DNA of 64,000 nucleotides from Oceanobacillus jeddahensis (GCF_000750635.1 NZ_CCDM010000003.1:459121-523120); one strand, 5' to 3'. Counted from the first letter of the stretch, positions 37,473 through 47,258 are shown. Numbers and translations are program-made. The notes: generated by a model not told the origin, from the sequence alone.

Positions 37473-38092
37473 CTTGGTGTTAAAGGTTTAGGTAACCCTT
37501 GATGCTGGTTCTCTGTACCTGCAGATGATGAAGCAAAAAACTCCTGCCATTTAATAATAATCTCTTTTCTCCTTAAAAAGTACAAGGATGGAAGTAAGGC
37601 GATGATAAAAACAGCGATATACATTGGAGAAAGTTGAGAAATCCAGCCGCCGATACTTGTATAGATAATTGCCAGAGGAATGTTTGATATTAAGGAAGAT
37701 TTCGCATATCCTCTAAAGGTTTGATTTGTTTCGATCAAGCATAATGATAATAAGTGAAAATGAATAAATGGAACAAGGCGCAATAAAGTAATTTGGGCTG
37801 TTGTCATTTCTGTATTTTTGCCGAGTAATCGTTGCTTCAAAATGATTAGTTTATCAATAGATTTTGGCATCCAACCCGCCATCACATAAAAAAGCAGACT
37901 TGCCATTGTTATCCCAATAATAGAATAAATACTTCCTGCTATTGGACCAAATAAGATACCGCCAGAAATACAAATAAAAACAACTGGTAAGAATAACATT
38001 GGCCGAATGAGATGAAGTATAATAAATAATAGTGGAGAAAGCACACCACCCATCTCTATAATCACCAGCAAATAATTCCCAACGTATTCCAT
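37454..38092 (-). CDS. TVP38/TMEM64 (VTT/DedA-like) membrane protein
   Basis: 212 residues with about six hydrophobic segments. The pattern RPMLFLPVVFICISGGILFGPIAGSIYSIIGITMASLLFYVMAG (about 30-73), with two half-helices and GxxFG glycine motifs, followed by LRLVPFIHFHLLSLCLIETNQTFRGYAKSSLISNIPLAIIYTSIGG, is the VTT domain of SNARE-associated/DedA-type lipid scramblases and transporters. The precise lipid or role is unknown. Same strand as ysdA, 126 bases downstream of it. Confidence 0.87.
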   Translation of the reverse strand: MEYVGNYLLVIIEMGGVLSPLLFIILHLIRPMLFLPVVFICISGGILFGPIAGSIYSIIGITMASLLFYVMAGWMPKSIDKLIILKQRLLGKNTEMTTAQITLLRLVPFIHFHLLSLCLIETNQTFRGYAKSSLISNIPLAIIYTSIGGWISQLSPMYIAVFIIALLPSLYFLRRKEIIIKWQEFFASSSAGTENQHQGLPKPLTPSKTTSS

Positions 38093-38218
38093 GGCTATCC
38101 CTCCCCTGAGGAAGCTGGGTTACTTCTATTTATATATATGTTTCAAGACGAGCAGTGTATGATAAAAGAATTACTTAGACTTTTCCCTCTAAAATATCCA
38201 TCAAAAATGATTATTTCC

Positions 38219-38494
38219 TTAAAGAAAGAAAACCAGACTGATAAAACTAATTACATTCACAACGATAAGAACAGGAATACCAATAGTGAAGCTCTTATGT
38301 TTTGTTTTATGCCGGAAACTCCGCATACCAATGTAAATACCGATACTTCCTCCTAAAATAGCCAGCAGCCAAAAAGTCCGCTCAGGAATACGATATGTAT
38401 GCTGTTTTGCTTTTTGTTTATCTTTAAACATCAAATAAAATCCAATAATATTAGCCACGAATAAATAAATAAGCCACGATGATACATTTTCCAT
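38219..38494 (-). CDS. ysdA: DUF1294 membrane protein (YsdA)
   Basis: 91 residues: a first helix (SWLIYLFVANIIGFYLMF), then DKQKAKQHTYRIPERTFWLLAILGGSIGIYIGMRSFRHKTKHKSF, the DUF1294 core, and a last helix. Function unknown. The ATG at 38494 with AGGTGG just upstream gives a length close to B. subtilis YsdA (89), while nine further upstream codons are open. Downstream of rplT on the same strand, as in B. subtilis, but a 265-bp repeat unit now lies between them. Confidence 0.85.
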   Translation of the reverse strand: MENVSSWLIYLFVANIIGFYLMFKDKQKAKQHTYRIPERTFWLLAILGGSIGIYIGMRSFRHKTKHKSFTIGIPVLIVVNVISFISLVFFL

Positions 38495-38587
38495 TCTTCC
38501 ACCTGCTTCAATGATTGTCAATACCCTTTAATCATAAAGAAAGTCTCTGTTGCACGCAATATTAAAAGCATGCTGATTATCAGGAAA

Positions 38588-38854
38588 TAAAACGAAACTT
38601 CATTCAGTGGGAGTTTTTCGACGCACAACTCTTTACGATGGGACAAGTAACCGCAAAAGCTCTTCGATGGGGCGAATAATCGCAGTCCCAACCCCAGGAC
38701 GTCGCGAACTTAGTCTGCTTCCTTCATTCTCCCACTGAATTAGCCTTAGTGATTCAGGGAGGTAGCGCCCGTTATCTCCCGCCTAAATTAAGTTATTTTC
38801 GCTCTTTATTTTGTGGCGGCAGTTTTACGGGCGGTTCTCCATGATAAAATAAAA
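38588..38854 (+). repeat. Composite repeat, family 2 (copy 3, longest)
   Basis: Fills the ysdA-rplT gap. It begins AACGAAACTTCATTCAGTGG and a 102-bp cassette (38618-38719) follows, related to the ones in MITE copies A and B. Next come CTCCCACTGAATTAG, which pairs with the start to close a hairpin, then CGCCCGTTATCTCCCGCCTA and CAGTTTTACGGGCGGTTCTC. Segments recur at 30187, 47259 and 61485. No gene is seen. Confidence 0.65.
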
Positions 38855-38883
38855 AAAGACCGCTCCACAATTGGATGCGATCT
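38847..38883 (-). terminator. Terminator of the infC-rpmI-rplT operon
   Basis: AGATCGCATCCA and GTGGAGCGGTCT pair on the reverse strand (38858-38883), followed by TTTTTTTATTTT. It starts 11 bases after the rplT stop. Confidence 0.85.
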
Positions 38884-38894
38884 AAATTTTTATC

Positions 38895-39251
38895 TTATTT
38901 TAAAGCTTCTTTTGCTTGAGATACTAATTGTGTGAATGCTTTTTCATCATTAATAGCTAAATCAGAAAGCATTTTACGATTAATATCGATACCAGCCAGT
39001 TTTAAACCGTGCATTAATTTGCTGTAAGAAATATCGTTTAAACGAGCAGCAGCGTTAATACGGGAAATCCATAATTTACGGAAATCACGTTTTTTCTGTC
39101 TGCGGTCACGATAAGCATATTGACCTGATTTGATAACTTGCTGTTTTGCTGTTTTAAATAGAGTTCGTTTTGAACCATAATAACCTTTTGCTAATTTTAA
39201 GACGCGTTTACGACGACGACGCGTAACTGTTCCACCTTTAACACGTGGCAT
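38895..39251 (-). CDS. rplT: 50S ribosomal protein L20
   Basis: 118 residues, basic, with [28 protein letters not shown] at the N-terminus and the conserved [41 protein letters not shown] core. Needed for early 50S assembly. In B. subtilis L20 also represses its own operon by binding the leader upstream of infC; a leader of that kind is present here. Last gene of infC-rpmI-rplT. Confidence 0.98.
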   Translation of the reverse strand: MPRVKGGTVTRRRRKRVLKLAKGYYGSKRTLFKTAKQQVIKSGQYAYRDRRQKKRDFRKLWISRINAAARLNDISYSKLMHGLKLAGIDINRKMLSDLAINDEKAFTQLVSQAKEALK

Positions 39252-39288
39252 AAGAAATCCCTCCTAATTCATTACATATCTAAATTTA

Positions 39289-39483
39289 TTATTTTGGCAG
39301 CATTTGTTTAATACGTTGATAGTCTCCGGAAGAAACCAAAGCACTTTTACGTAATTTACGTTTCTGCTTCTGAGATTTGTGTGCAAACATATGGCTAGTG
39401 TATGCATGAGATCTTTTTACTTTTCCAGTTCCAGTTTTTCTGAAACGTTTTGCTGAACCTTTATGAGTTTTCATTTTAGGCAT
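39289..39483 (-). CDS. rpmI: 50S ribosomal protein L35
   Basis: 64 residues, strongly basic, with [20 protein letters not shown] at the start and [24 protein letters not shown] at the end. Small structural 50S protein. 31 bases after infC and 37 before rplT, same strand, the order found in nearly all Bacilli. Confidence 0.98.
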   Translation of the reverse strand: MPKMKTHKGSAKRFRKTGTGKVKRSHAYTSHMFAHKSQKQKRKLRKSALVSSGDYQRIKQMLPK

Positions 39484-39514
39484 AATTTTTTCCTCCAGTC
39501 ATTGCAATAAAAGC

Positions 39515-40033
39515 TTATTTTTTTTCATTCAATGGAGCGACCATCATAAACATATTACGGCCTTCCATTTTCGGCTTTGTTTCTACTGATCCGAGATCTT
39601 TCACTTCTTCAGCGAAACGGTCTAGTACTTCTTTCCCTAGTTCTTTATGGGTAATTGCACGACCGCGGAAGCGAACCGCAGCTTTTACTTTGTCCCCTTT
39701 TTCCAAGAACTTACGTGCATTTTTAAGCTTCGTTTCAAAGTCATGGTCACCAATTCCAGGTGTAAAACGCACTTCTTTCACATTAATTACCTTTTGCTTT
39801 TTACGAGCTTCCTTCTCTTTCTTCTGTTGCTCAAAACGATACTTCCCGAAATCCATAATACGACATACCGGTGGTTTTGCGTTTGGAGCAACTAATACTA
39901 GATCAAGGTTTCGTTTCCCGGCAATATCCAATGCTTCATTACGAGATTTTACTCCAAGCTGATCCCCATTTGAATCAATGAGACGAACTTCCCTTGCACG
40001 AATTTTTTCGTTAACATTCATATCCTTGCTAAT
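39515..40033 (-). CDS. infC: Translation initiation factor IF-3 with AUU start codon
   Basis: 172 residues. N-domain [14 protein letters not shown]...[49 protein letters not shown] and C-domain [41 protein letters not shown]. The correct start is ATT at 40031-40033: GGAGG stands nine bases upstream and the residue order ([10 protein letters not shown]) matches known IF-3. The frame continues upstream, but those codons precede the ribosome site. AUU starts in infC are known to allow autogenous control, because IF-3 rejects non-canonical starts. Confidence 0.95.
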   Translation of the reverse strand: MSKDMNVNEKIRAREVRLIDSNGDQLGVKSRNEALDIAGKRNLDLVLVAPNAKPPVCRIMDFGKYRFEQQKKEKEARKKQKVINVKEVRFTPGIGDHDFETKLKNARKFLEKGDKVKAAVRFRGRAITHKELGKEVLDRFAEEVKDLGSVETKPKMEGRNMFMMVAPLNEKK

Positions 40034-40092
40034 AGCCAGCCACCTCCGAAATTTTGTTACTGATCTATCTGGACAAGTCATTTCAATACATT

Positions 40093-40235
40093 AAAAAAAG
40101 TGTCGGTACATACTGCACCCACACATCTCCTCATTCGTAAACATGAATCGTGATGAACCAGTCAACTATCCTCCAGGGATGTCAATCAGGTGAGAAGCGG
40201 GTGCTTCTACTTGTCGTTTAGATCATATCATTAAC
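40093..40235 (-). promoter_or_regulatory. L20-type leader and attenuator of infC-rpmI-rplT
   Basis: The about 200-base untranslated leader on the reverse strand contains GAAGCACCCGCTTCTCACC, the GGTTCATCACGATTCATG block and a hairpin GTGTGGGT...ACCGACAC followed by TTTTTTT (40093-40124). This resembles the Bacillus L20 leader, where L20 binding favours the terminator. The assignment rests on position and on these blocks; the full fold was not checked. Confidence 0.72.
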
Positions 40236-40241
40236 TTTTAT

Positions 40242-40270
40242 AATATAGCATTTTATCGTTTTCTTGTCAA
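40242..40270 (-). promoter_or_regulatory. Promoter of the infC operon
   Basis: TTGACA (40265-40270), 17 bases, TATATT (40242-40247) on the reverse strand; transcription would start near 40235. Confidence 0.82.
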
Positions 40271-40393
40271 GGACGGTATCCTTTGTTTGAAACAACTATT
40301 GAATCATAGCATGGTTCTGTAAGGTTGTCAATGGATTTTCTAAAAATATATTAGTGGAAACAGGGTATTAGCTTTCATTTTAATCCCAAACCA

Positions 40394-40433
40394 AAAAAGG
40401 CTATTCTCACAAAAATGTTAAAATAGCCTTTTT
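40394..40433 (-). terminator. Terminator of thrS
   Basis: AAAAGGCTATT and AATAGCCTTTT form the stem; TTTTTTGG follows on the reverse strand. It begins 15 bases after the thrS stop. Confidence 0.8.
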
Positions 40434-40448
40434 CGTCATAACCAATAC

Positions 40449-42383
40449 TTATTTCTTCTGCTCAATTTCTCCTTTTATAAAGGCAACAAATTGATCAAAT
40501 TCCAATGTTTCTGTATCTTGCTCACCATAACGGCGGTAATTCACACTGTTTGCTTCCATTTCTTGATCCCCCAGAACAAGGGCAAATGGAACTTTTTGTG
40601 TTTGTGCTTCACGTATTTTATAGCCTAATTTTTCATCACGGCTGTCCAATTCTACTCGAATGCCTTCCAAGCGTAATTTTTCTTCCACTTCTTTCGCATA
40701 ATCAAGATGTGCTTGTAAAGATACTGGAATGATTTTCGCTTGGACCGGTGCAAGCCATGTTGGGAAAGCTCCCTTGTATTCTTCAATAAGAAATGCAATG
40801 AAACGCTCCATCGTAGATACTACACCGCGATGAATAACGACTGGACGATGTTCTTTTCCATCTTCCCCGATATACGTTAAATCAAAACGCTCTGGTAAAT
40901 GGAAGTCTAATTGAACCGTAGATAACGTTTCGTCTTTTCCTAAGGCTGTTTTCACTTGTACATCCAGTTTCGGACCATAGAAAGCAGCTTCTCCTTCTGC
41001 TTCAACATATTTCAATTCCATGTCTTCCATGGTTTCTTTCAGCATTGCCTGCGCTTTATCCCACATGGCATCATTGTCTACATACTTCTCTTTATCCTCT
41101 GGATCCCGATACGAAAGACGGAAATAATAATCATTAATTCCAAAATCTTTATAAACGCGTTGAACTAGCTCTACCACACGAATAAATTCCTCTTTTAACT
41201 GATCTGGCCGAGCAAAAATATGGGCATCGTTCAGTGTCATTGCACGCACACGCTGCAATCCGGCAAGTGCTCCGCTCATTTCGTGACGATGCATGGTTCC
41301 AAGCTCTGCAATCCGGACAGGCAGATTACGATAGCTCCATAATTGGTTTTTGAAAACCATCATATGATGTGGACAGTTCATCGGACGTAATACAAGCTCT
41401 TCATTATCCATTTCCATGGTCGGGAACATGTCCTCTTGGTAATGATCCCAGTGTCCGCTTGTTTTATATAGATCCACGTTGCCAAGTACAGGCGTATACA
41501 CGTGGTCATAGCCTAAGCGTTCTTCCATATCAACAATATAACGCTCAATGTTACGACGGATGGTTGCTCCTTTTGGCAGCCATAGCGGCAAGCCTTGTCC
41601 TACTTTTTGTGAAACTGTGAAAATACCCAGCTCTTTACCAAGCTTGCGGTGATCTCTTTCTTTGCGCTCCTCTAAAATCTGCAAATACTCATCCAGCTGT
41701 GATTTTTTTTCAAATTCTGTTCCGTAAATCCGTTGGAGCTGTTTATTATTGCTGTCTCCACGCCAATAGGCACCGGAAATACTTAATAATTTAAATGCTT
41801 TAATTTTACTTGTGGAAGGAACATGCACTCCCCGGCACAGGTCAAAGAATTCACCCTGCTCATAAATTGTAACTGTTTCATCTTCCGGGATCGCATCCAG
41901 CAGTTCTAATTTTAATGCATCACCAATTTCTTCAAAACGGGCCTTTGCTTCATTACGAGAAACTTCTACACGTTTTATTTCTAGGTTCTCATCAACAATC
42001 CGTTTCATTTCCTTCTCGATTTTAGGAAGATCTTCCGGTGTTAATGAATCTTCCATGTCTATATCGTAATAAAAACCTTCTTCAATTACCGGACCAACGC
42101 CTAATTGAACGTTAGGGTATAAGCGTTTTACAGCTTGTGCTAATAAGTGTGCAGTAGAGTGACGTGCAATCTCTACTCCTTCTTCATTACGATACGTAAT
42201 AATTTCAATTTTCCCGCCTTCTGAAAGCGGTCTGCGTAAATCAACAGGCTCTCCATCTAATTTAATGGCGAGTGCCTGTTTTTTTAATCCTGGAGAAATA
42301 GAAGCTGCAATGTCTTCTCCTGTCGTTCCTTCGGGGAATTGTTTCTCTGCTCCATCGGGAAAAATAATTGTTAAATCAGCCAT
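40449..42383 (-). CDS. thrS: Threonyl-tRNA synthetase
   Basis: 644 residues. N-terminal TGS domain ([26 protein letters not shown]), second additional domain with the editing-site [16 protein letters not shown], then the class II core with [50 protein letters not shown] and [29 protein letters not shown], and a C-terminal anticodon-binding domain. ATG at 42383 with AAAGGAG ten bases upstream is preferred to an in-frame TTG three codons earlier. Controlled by its own T-box leader. Confidence 0.98.
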   Translation of the reverse strand: MADLTIIFPDGAEKQFPEGTTGEDIAASISPGLKKQALAIKLDGEPVDLRRPLSEGGKIEIITYRNEEGVEIARHSTAHLLAQAVKRLYPNVQLGVGPVIEEGFYYDIDMEDSLTPEDLPKIEKEMKRIVDENLEIKRVEVSRNEAKARFEEIGDALKLELLDAIPEDETVTIYEQGEFFDLCRGVHVPSTSKIKAFKLLSISGAYWRGDSNNKQLQRIYGTEFEKKSQLDEYLQILEERKERDHRKLGKELGIFTVSQKVGQGLPLWLPKGATIRRNIERYIVDMEERLGYDHVYTPVLGNVDLYKTSGHWDHYQEDMFPTMEMDNEELVLRPMNCPHHMMVFKNQLWSYRNLPVRIAELGTMHRHEMSGALAGLQRVRAMTLNDAHIFARPDQLKEEFIRVVELVQRVYKDFGINDYYFRLSYRDPEDKEKYVDNDAMWDKAQAMLKETMEDMELKYVEAEGEAAFYGPKLDVQVKTALGKDETLSTVQLDFHLPERFDLTYIGEDGKEHRPVVIHRGVVSTMERFIAFLIEEYKGAFPTWLAPVQAKIIPVSLQAHLDYAKEVEEKLRLEGIRVELDSRDEKLGYKIREAQTQKVPFALVLGDQEMEANSVNYRRYGEQDTETLEFDQFVAFIKGEIEQKK

Positions 42384-42450
42384 TTCCTTCAAACTCCTTT
42401 ATCAAATATTAGAAAACTTGGCAGTCGTCAAGTCTTAAGGTGACGACCTT

Positions 42451-42505
42451 AATTGGGTCTGGGGCTACGTTTGCTTGCTCCATCAAACCTCTGCACTTAT
42501 ACTTT
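42451..42505 (-). repeat. Repeat block shared with the phoR-polA gap
   Basis: Read on the reverse strand: AAGTATAAGTGCAGAGGTTT, then GATGGAGCAAGCAAACGTAG and a CCCA-rich end. The block at 55292-55343 has the same order with few changes. Related to the GATGGGGCGAGTAATCGCA core of the cassettes at 23482-23554 and 38618-38719. Lies between the T-box terminator and thrS. Confidence 0.55.
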
Positions 42506-42514
42506 TTTTAAGCA

Positions 42515-42788
42515 AAAAAACGCTCCATCCCTTTGCATAATGCAAAGGGACGAGCGTTTTAAGTCGTGGTTCCACCCTAATTCCTGAGGATAAAAATAAC
42601 CTCAGCTCCATTCATCTTTAACGCAGATTGGACGTTACCGCCTACTTTCAATCATTTCAGCAGCAATGCTCCGAGGTGGTAATTATTTCGTTACGAAAGG
42701 AAGCTTGCAGCCTTAGGGACTTCCCTCTCTACGTACGTAAACTGAAAATAATCGTATCCTCATCTCAGCAATTTCATTTTCAAACTCT
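42515..42788 (-). promoter_or_regulatory. T-box leader of thrS (Thr)
   Basis: T-box motif AGGGTGGAACCACG (42565-42578 on the reverse strand). It is followed by a strong terminator: arms AAAACGCTCGTCCCTTTGCA and its complement, ending in TTTTTTT (42515-42562). The stem I region is seen further upstream with ACC (Thr codon, 42678-42680) in the specifier position before A-CCTC-GGAGC, the same spacing as TTC in the pheS leader. Confidence 0.94.
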
Positions 42789-42794
42789 ATCCGT

Positions 42795-42823
42795 ATTATA
42801 TTCCTTCTAAGTTTGAAAAGCAA
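42795..42823 (-). promoter_or_regulatory. Promoter of the thrS leader
   Basis: TTGCTT (42818-42823), 17 bases, TATAAT (42795-42800) on the reverse strand, just past the ytxC stop. Confidence 0.78.
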
Positions 42824-42833
42824 GTCCAATCAA

Positions 42834-43676
42834 TTATTCTCCACGGGAAAGAATCGACGTTCCTTTCATTTTAAATTCTACTCTTTCTTGAAAGATATTT
42901 GTTATTGTCAGGATCTTTGGATCAGCCGGATCATTTCCATAAACTTTTATTTTTGCTGGTGACATAGCAATAAGCGGGCTTAAATTAAATTCATTTTCGT
43001 GTAATCCCAATGCATATAACGGTGCTTGAAACATCCACATACGCAGCATATCTTTCGAAATTACTTCTCCTTTTTCATTGTAAAATATAAAATTCTCATC
43101 TTGTTCGATATGAACTAAATCAACACAAGGATCTTTTTTTTCAATATAATGACGTAACATATCAATAAATGCCTGATGATCCTCTTCTCGTTTAAATTCT
43201 TCAATCGCCCTTCCAACGCATTCTCGAACAAAATCTAAAAATTGAGCCAGACGAAAATGTATGATCCCATTAAAATGAACGCTCGTATGTTCCTTTAATT
43301 GAAGAAAAAAGATATGCTGCAGGAGATTAGCAGTATCCACATGCTCTCGTAAATATTGGTTATCTGCATCTGTTTCAAATAAAATCCACATCGTAAAATC
43401 GTAAATGCGATTGATTTCATCCGGATCCGAAAAATAAAATCCATCGGTAATCTTATGAATGATAACGTCAGAAAGATGCTCTTCTATAAAAACGTTTGCC
43501 ATTACAGTACTGATCAAATGGATTAATTCTGCCCTTGCTATATCACCTTCCAACCTTAACCTGCTCCCCCACTTGGCATCTGTTTGTTGATGTACTCTGA
43601 TCTGCTTCCTGTATGGGTTTAACTGATTACGAAAAGCTGTTACTTCTTTATCCGATTCAAAATACACTTCCAACAA
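42834..43676 (-). CDS. ytxC: Sporulation protein YtxC
   Basis: 280 residues. No membrane helix or catalytic motif. Recognised by length, by the pattern HLISTVMANVFIEEHLSDVIIHKITDGFYFSDPDEINRIYDF, and by its position between thrS and dnaI, as in B. subtilis, where YtxC belongs to a family tied to sporulation. The biochemical role is unknown. Start ATG at 43676. A 333-base gap with a terminator separates it from dnaI. Confidence 0.85.
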   Translation of the reverse strand: MLEVYFESDKEVTAFRNQLNPYRKQIRVHQQTDAKWGSRLRLEGDIARAELIHLISTVMANVFIEEHLSDVIIHKITDGFYFSDPDEINRIYDFTMWILFETDADNQYLREHVDTANLLQHIFFLQLKEHTSVHFNGIIHFRLAQFLDFVRECVGRAIEEFKREEDHQAFIDMLRHYIEKKDPCVDLVHIEQDENFIFYNEKGEVISKDMLRMWMFQAPLYALGLHENEFNLSPLIAMSPAKIKVYGNDPADPKILTITNIFQERVEFKMKGTSILSRGE

Positions 43677-43941
43677 TACATATCACCCTCATCCACTTAC
43701 AAACTGTTACAATTATATGGACAAGTTTATATAAACATGCTTAAACTAGTCAGACTAGTAAATTTGAATCGCTTAGTATAAGAGAAAAACGAAAGCAACC
43801 CTATTTTTCATCATTGGAAACCCTTTTTAGCAAATTAGAAGAGGTTTATCCATCGTTATCACAATATGATTACGATGACAACGAAATGTTTTTTATGAAA
43901 GCTATTATAACCGGTAGTTTTTCTTATACATTCCTATCATC

Positions 43942-43975
43942 AAAAAAGATTCCCGTTCAGATACGGAAATCTTTT
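43942..43975 (-). terminator. Terminator of dnaI
   Basis: AAAGATTCCCGT and ACGGAAATCTTT pair (one mismatch); TTTTTT follows on the reverse strand. It lies 35 bases past the dnaI stop and overlaps a short forward frame, which argues against that frame. Confidence 0.8.
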
Positions 43976-44009
43976 GGTCGAATCAATTTATATAGTGAGA
44001 AACACTCAC

Positions 44010-44939
44010 CTATTCATCTCTTCTATTTTCTCCGGACATTTTAACGACTTTGCTGACTTGTTTAATACGCTCAATTATGCGCCCGGCTTTCACTTCCTCC
44101 ACACCATTTCTTGTACTTGCCAATTCTTTTTCCAACTCGTTTAAATCAAAGTTGGAGGAGAAAAAGACAGGTAAGCCTTCCATCATACGATATTGCAGAA
44201 CAGATCCAAGTACCTCATCCCGGAACCAGGCTGATTGTAATTCTGCTCCAATATCATCCAGCATTAAGACATCTGCTTTTTTAAAGAAATCTATCTTTTG
44301 GTTAAACGAATCATCTTTAAAAGAGCCTTTTATTTCTCGAACAAACTCTGGCATGTAAATCAATGTAGTGGAATAATTTCTCTTTTTTAGCTCATTTGCT
44401 ACCGCACCTAATAGATATGTTTTACCAACTCCAAAGGAGCCATGCAGGTACAACCCTTTTTTTGGTAAGCCTGTTTTCGCTTCTTCTAAAAAGCTGAGAA
44501 TTTCACCAATTGCCGAAATTCTCGACTTATCCTGAATCACTTCCGACATTTTTGCTTCTAAAATCTCTTTTGGCATATAAAGACTTTGCAATAACTTTTG
44601 CTGTGCTTCCTGTTCTTCTGCTTGAATACGGGAATGGCATTTTTCATAGCTGAGTCTAATTTCATTTTTATCCATACTTAATACGGGGGAGTAACCTGGA
44701 ATCATATTCTGACATTCTCCATAAGAAGCACATCGATCACATTGTTTCGATTGTGATTTATATTCATACAGTCGCATTAAATGTTTTTCAATATCCTGAT
44801 CCGTTAGTTCTGGATGTTCATGCAAAAAAGATTGAATAGAGGGATCACTTAGAATTTCTTTTTTAATTCTAGTGTAGTTGGTTTTGAAATTCTCATTTTT
44901 ATCCATCCATGCTTTTAATTCTGATTGTATCGGTTTCAC
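44010..44939 (-). CDS. dnaI: Primosomal helicase loader DnaI
   Basis: 309 residues. An N-terminal helicase-binding domain with a zinc-binding Cys cluster (CDRCASYGECQN) is followed by the AAA+ domain: Walker A GSFGVGKTYLL (about 165-175), Walker B DVLMLDDIGAE, sensor SSNFDLNELE and an arginine-finger-like RIIERIKQ. It loads the DnaC-type replicative helicase at oriC and at restart sites. GTG at 44939 is chosen because GGAGG stands eight bases upstream; a TTG one codon earlier is less well spaced. 21 bases after dnaB. Confidence 0.95.
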   Translation of the reverse strand: MKPIQSELKAWMDKNENFKTNYTRIKKEILSDPSIQSFLHEHPELTDQDIEKHLMRLYEYKSQSKQCDRCASYGECQNMIPGYSPVLSMDKNEIRLSYEKCHSRIQAEEQEAQQKLLQSLYMPKEILEAKMSEVIQDKSRISAIGEILSFLEEAKTGLPKKGLYLHGSFGVGKTYLLGAVANELKKRNYSTTLIYMPEFVREIKGSFKDDSFNQKIDFFKKADVLMLDDIGAELQSAWFRDEVLGSVLQYRMMEGLPVFFSSNFDLNELEKELASTRNGVEEVKAGRIIERIKQVSKVVKMSGENRRDE

Positions 44940-44960
44940 CAATCATCCCTCCTTTATAAC

Positions 44961-46283
44961 TTAGCTTTCATTTAAATATTTTTGCAGCTTTGCCTCGATT
45001 TCCTGCTGCTCTTTTTCACTTACATTCGTATCCGTGTTACTTTTAGATGATTTCTTTTTCCGATCATTAAACCAGTCAGGAACAACCTCTTTCTTATAAT
45101 TATTATTATAGTTATTAGTTTTCCTAGGTTTATTTTTAGCAGCTTTATATTTTTCCTGTTCCTGTTTAGCAAAATTCATCGCATCTTTTGCCGTTTTTAA
45201 TCCAACTCTTGACCAGTGCCCTGCAATAGTTTCCATATACGCTTTGGACAGCTTCATATTTGATTGCAGCAGAACATAATGAATTAAAACATTCATGACC
45301 GGAGATGGGAGACCTTGCTTCGTCATCACTTCACGAACAACTTTAATATCTTGTTCAGAGGCATGATTTCCATCGGATAGGTCCTCTAATAATTGTTTGG
45401 GGGAAATGGTCTCTAGTTCATGAATCAACTGTTCTTCTTTTGTACTTGGCTTTTTCATTAACATTTGAGGATCAGCTGCTGTTTTTTCATTTAAACGAAT
45501 TGCCTGTCCATTATTACGGGAAACAAACATATCATGGCATGCTGATTTAAATTCTTCCTGATTCAATTGATTATCCTCATCAAGAGCCCACAAAAGTGCT
45601 TTTTCTATTTCTACACTCTCTGCATCATACAGTATTTTCATCTGGTAAATGAGTTTTTTATTTGCAGAGTGTAAAACTTTTTCAACTGGAATAAACCGCT
45701 GACGAAGCGATTGTTCTATCCAGGAAAAATCCATCCATTCAGATTCCGTATCTTGATTATTATTTTCTACATTTAAAGCAGCAGGCGCCGACGGTATTAT
45801 TGTATCAAACACTTCATTGAAATCTGCCGTGACCTCTTCACCATAAAGGTAGCTCTCCTTTACATAACGTGTATAAAGCTCATTATATTTCTGTTCTCCT
45901 ATATGATGTAATAAAAGTTGAGACAGCATTGCTTCTCTAAAAAATTGATTGGGCGAATAGGGACACTGTACACTATACGTATAATAGTCTCTATTATCAT
46001 CTCTACGTTTATAAGTTTTTAATAAACCAATAGCCTCCAGTTTTATACGCGCACGATAAATATCATCCAGCGTCAGATTTAAATATGTCATTAATGTATG
46101 ATGTGTCTGCATTTGTTGCGTATGGTCCACTTCATAGAATAATGTATAATATAAAGAAACCGCCTGGATTCCAATTAACGGCTGATAAAGATGCGTTAAA
46201 GAAGCATTAAAGTCAATGGGAGGCTGTTCGTCCATAACGACATTATATCCATCAATAGGAAGAATTTTTCCGATTGCATTCAT
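44961..46283 (-). CDS. dnaB: Replication initiation and membrane attachment protein DnaB
   Basis: 440 residues of the Firmicute DnaB (DnaB_2 domains, not the replicative helicase). N-terminal winged-helix-like part (LTHLYQPLIGIQAVSLYYTLFYEVD, LEAIGLLKTYKR), a middle helical domain, and a C-terminal DnaD-like domain with the SRVGLKTAKDAMNFAKQEQ motif before a basic, Asn-rich tail. It helps DnaD and DnaI bring the helicase to DNA at the membrane. It is followed closely by dnaI and preceded by nrdR on the same strand. Confidence 0.95.
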   Translation of the reverse strand: MNAIGKILPIDGYNVVMDEQPPIDFNASLTHLYQPLIGIQAVSLYYTLFYEVDHTQQMQTHHTLMTYLNLTLDDIYRARIKLEAIGLLKTYKRRDDNRDYYTYSVQCPYSPNQFFREAMLSQLLLHHIGEQKYNELYTRYVKESYLYGEEVTADFNEVFDTIIPSAPAALNVENNNQDTESEWMDFSWIEQSLRQRFIPVEKVLHSANKKLIYQMKILYDAESVEIEKALLWALDEDNQLNQEEFKSACHDMFVSRNNGQAIRLNEKTAADPQMLMKKPSTKEEQLIHELETISPKQLLEDLSDGNHASEQDIKVVREVMTKQGLPSPVMNVLIHYVLLQSNMKLSKAYMETIAGHWSRVGLKTAKDAMNFAKQEQEKYKAAKNKPRKTNNYNNNYKKEVVPDWFNDRKKKSSKSNTDTNVSEKEQQEIEAKLQKYLNES

Positions 46284-46304
46284 TCTAACCCATCCTTTTT
46301 GTTC

Positions 46305-46778
46305 TTATTCTTCCTCTGTTTGTTTATCTGTCTTAATAATCTCTTTCAGCTCATCTAAGAAAACAGTTATATCTTTGAATTGGCGGTATACAGAAGCAAA
46401 TCTGACATAGGATACTTCATCCACTTCTGCCAGTCTTTCCATAACCATTTCACCCACTGTATGACTCGATACCTCTGAATTTCCGGTATTTCGTAAATTC
46501 TTTTCTACTTCTAAAGCAATATTTTCGATGGTTTCGATCGCTACTGGACGTTTCTCACAAGCTCTGATAATCCCTCTTGTCAATTTTTCTCTTGAGAATT
46601 CCTGACGCATACCGTCTTTTTTCACTACAATGAGTGGCACTTCTTCAATCCGTTCAAAAGTGGTAAAACGAAATCCGCACTTCTCACATTCCCGACGTCT
46701 ACGTATAGCTGCTCCCTCTTCTATCGGACGAGAATCTAGTACTTTTGTATTTTTATTATTACAATTGGAACAACGCAT
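46305..46778 (-). CDS. nrdR: Transcriptional regulator NrdR
   Basis: 157 residues. N-terminal zinc ribbon ([18 protein letters not shown]...[15 protein letters not shown]) and ATP-cone domain ([29 protein letters not shown]). It represses ribonucleotide reductase genes when dATP is bound. The start is ATG at 46778 after GGAAGGAG; 16 more open codons upstream overlap the preceding gene and have no ribosome site. 21 bases before dnaB. Gene order gapB...nrdR-dnaB-dnaI is conserved, but the speD found near here in B. subtilis is missing. Confidence 0.96.
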   Translation of the reverse strand: MRCSNCNNKNTKVLDSRPIEEGAAIRRRRECEKCGFRFTTFERIEEVPLIVVKKDGMRQEFSREKLTRGIIRACEKRPVAIETIENIALEVEKNLRNTGNSEVSSHTVGEMVMERLAEVDEVSYVRFASVYRQFKDITVFLDELKEIIKTDKQTEEE

Positions 46779-46794
46779 TTCGTTCACTCCTTCC

Positions 46795-47181
46795 TTATTT
46801 ACCTTTAATTTCTGGCAGCTGTTCATTTACATGCTGATAAATTCTTTTAATAATTCGATTACTATAACCAAAGTCTATTTGAATAGGTGTTTCTGTTGTC
46901 ACTGAAAAATCAAGCGCTGTTTGGTAAGGGCGGACCATAATAACCGTAGCAATAATAAAAACCTTCTTACCGCGCTTGCTTGTTGCACTAATCTCTCCAT
47001 GCTGTTCCGAACGAGCATGAATAGAAAAGTCAGGGCTTGCATTAAAATAGTTCTCTAATTCCTGAATGACTGCATTCTTACTTGCTTTATAATATCTGGT
47101 TTTCAAATCTGAATGAACATGATTATCACTTGTTTCTTCATGGTTACTAAAAAAACGTTTGATTTTATACCCTGCTGACAT
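46795..47181 (-). CDS. Conserved cytosolic protein upstream of nrdR
   Basis: 128 residues, no signal peptide or membrane helix. A basic N-terminus ([12 protein letters not shown]) is followed by an alpha/beta region ([51 protein letters not shown]) and a C-terminal helix ([15 protein letters not shown]). I know similar small 'cytosolic protein' genes beside nrdR in Bacillaceae but no function. Its stop is 16 bases before the nrdR start, so the two are probably co-transcribed. Confidence 0.7.
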   Translation of the reverse strand: MSAGYKIKRFFSNHEETSDNHVHSDLKTRYYKASKNAVIQELENYFNASPDFSIHARSEQHGEISATSKRGKKVFIIATVIMVRPYQTALDFSVTTETPIQIDFGYSNRIIKRIYQHVNEQLPEIKGK

Positions 47182-47258
47182 TTATATACACATCCTATAT
47201 TTATCACTATTAAAAAAAGTATTTTTCTTTTCCTTTAATCATTCCATATTTTATAAAA

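Noticed and set aside
40505-42600. Several forward frames of 70-83 codons opposite thrS
   Set aside because: Antisense shadows of a conserved gene, without start signals.
43814-44044. Forward frame of 76 codons (ETLFSKLEEVYPSLSQYDYDDNE...)
   Set aside because: The first part looks somewhat protein-like and could be a gene remnant, but there is only a TTG without a ribosome site; the frame crosses the dnaI terminator and the end of dnaI.
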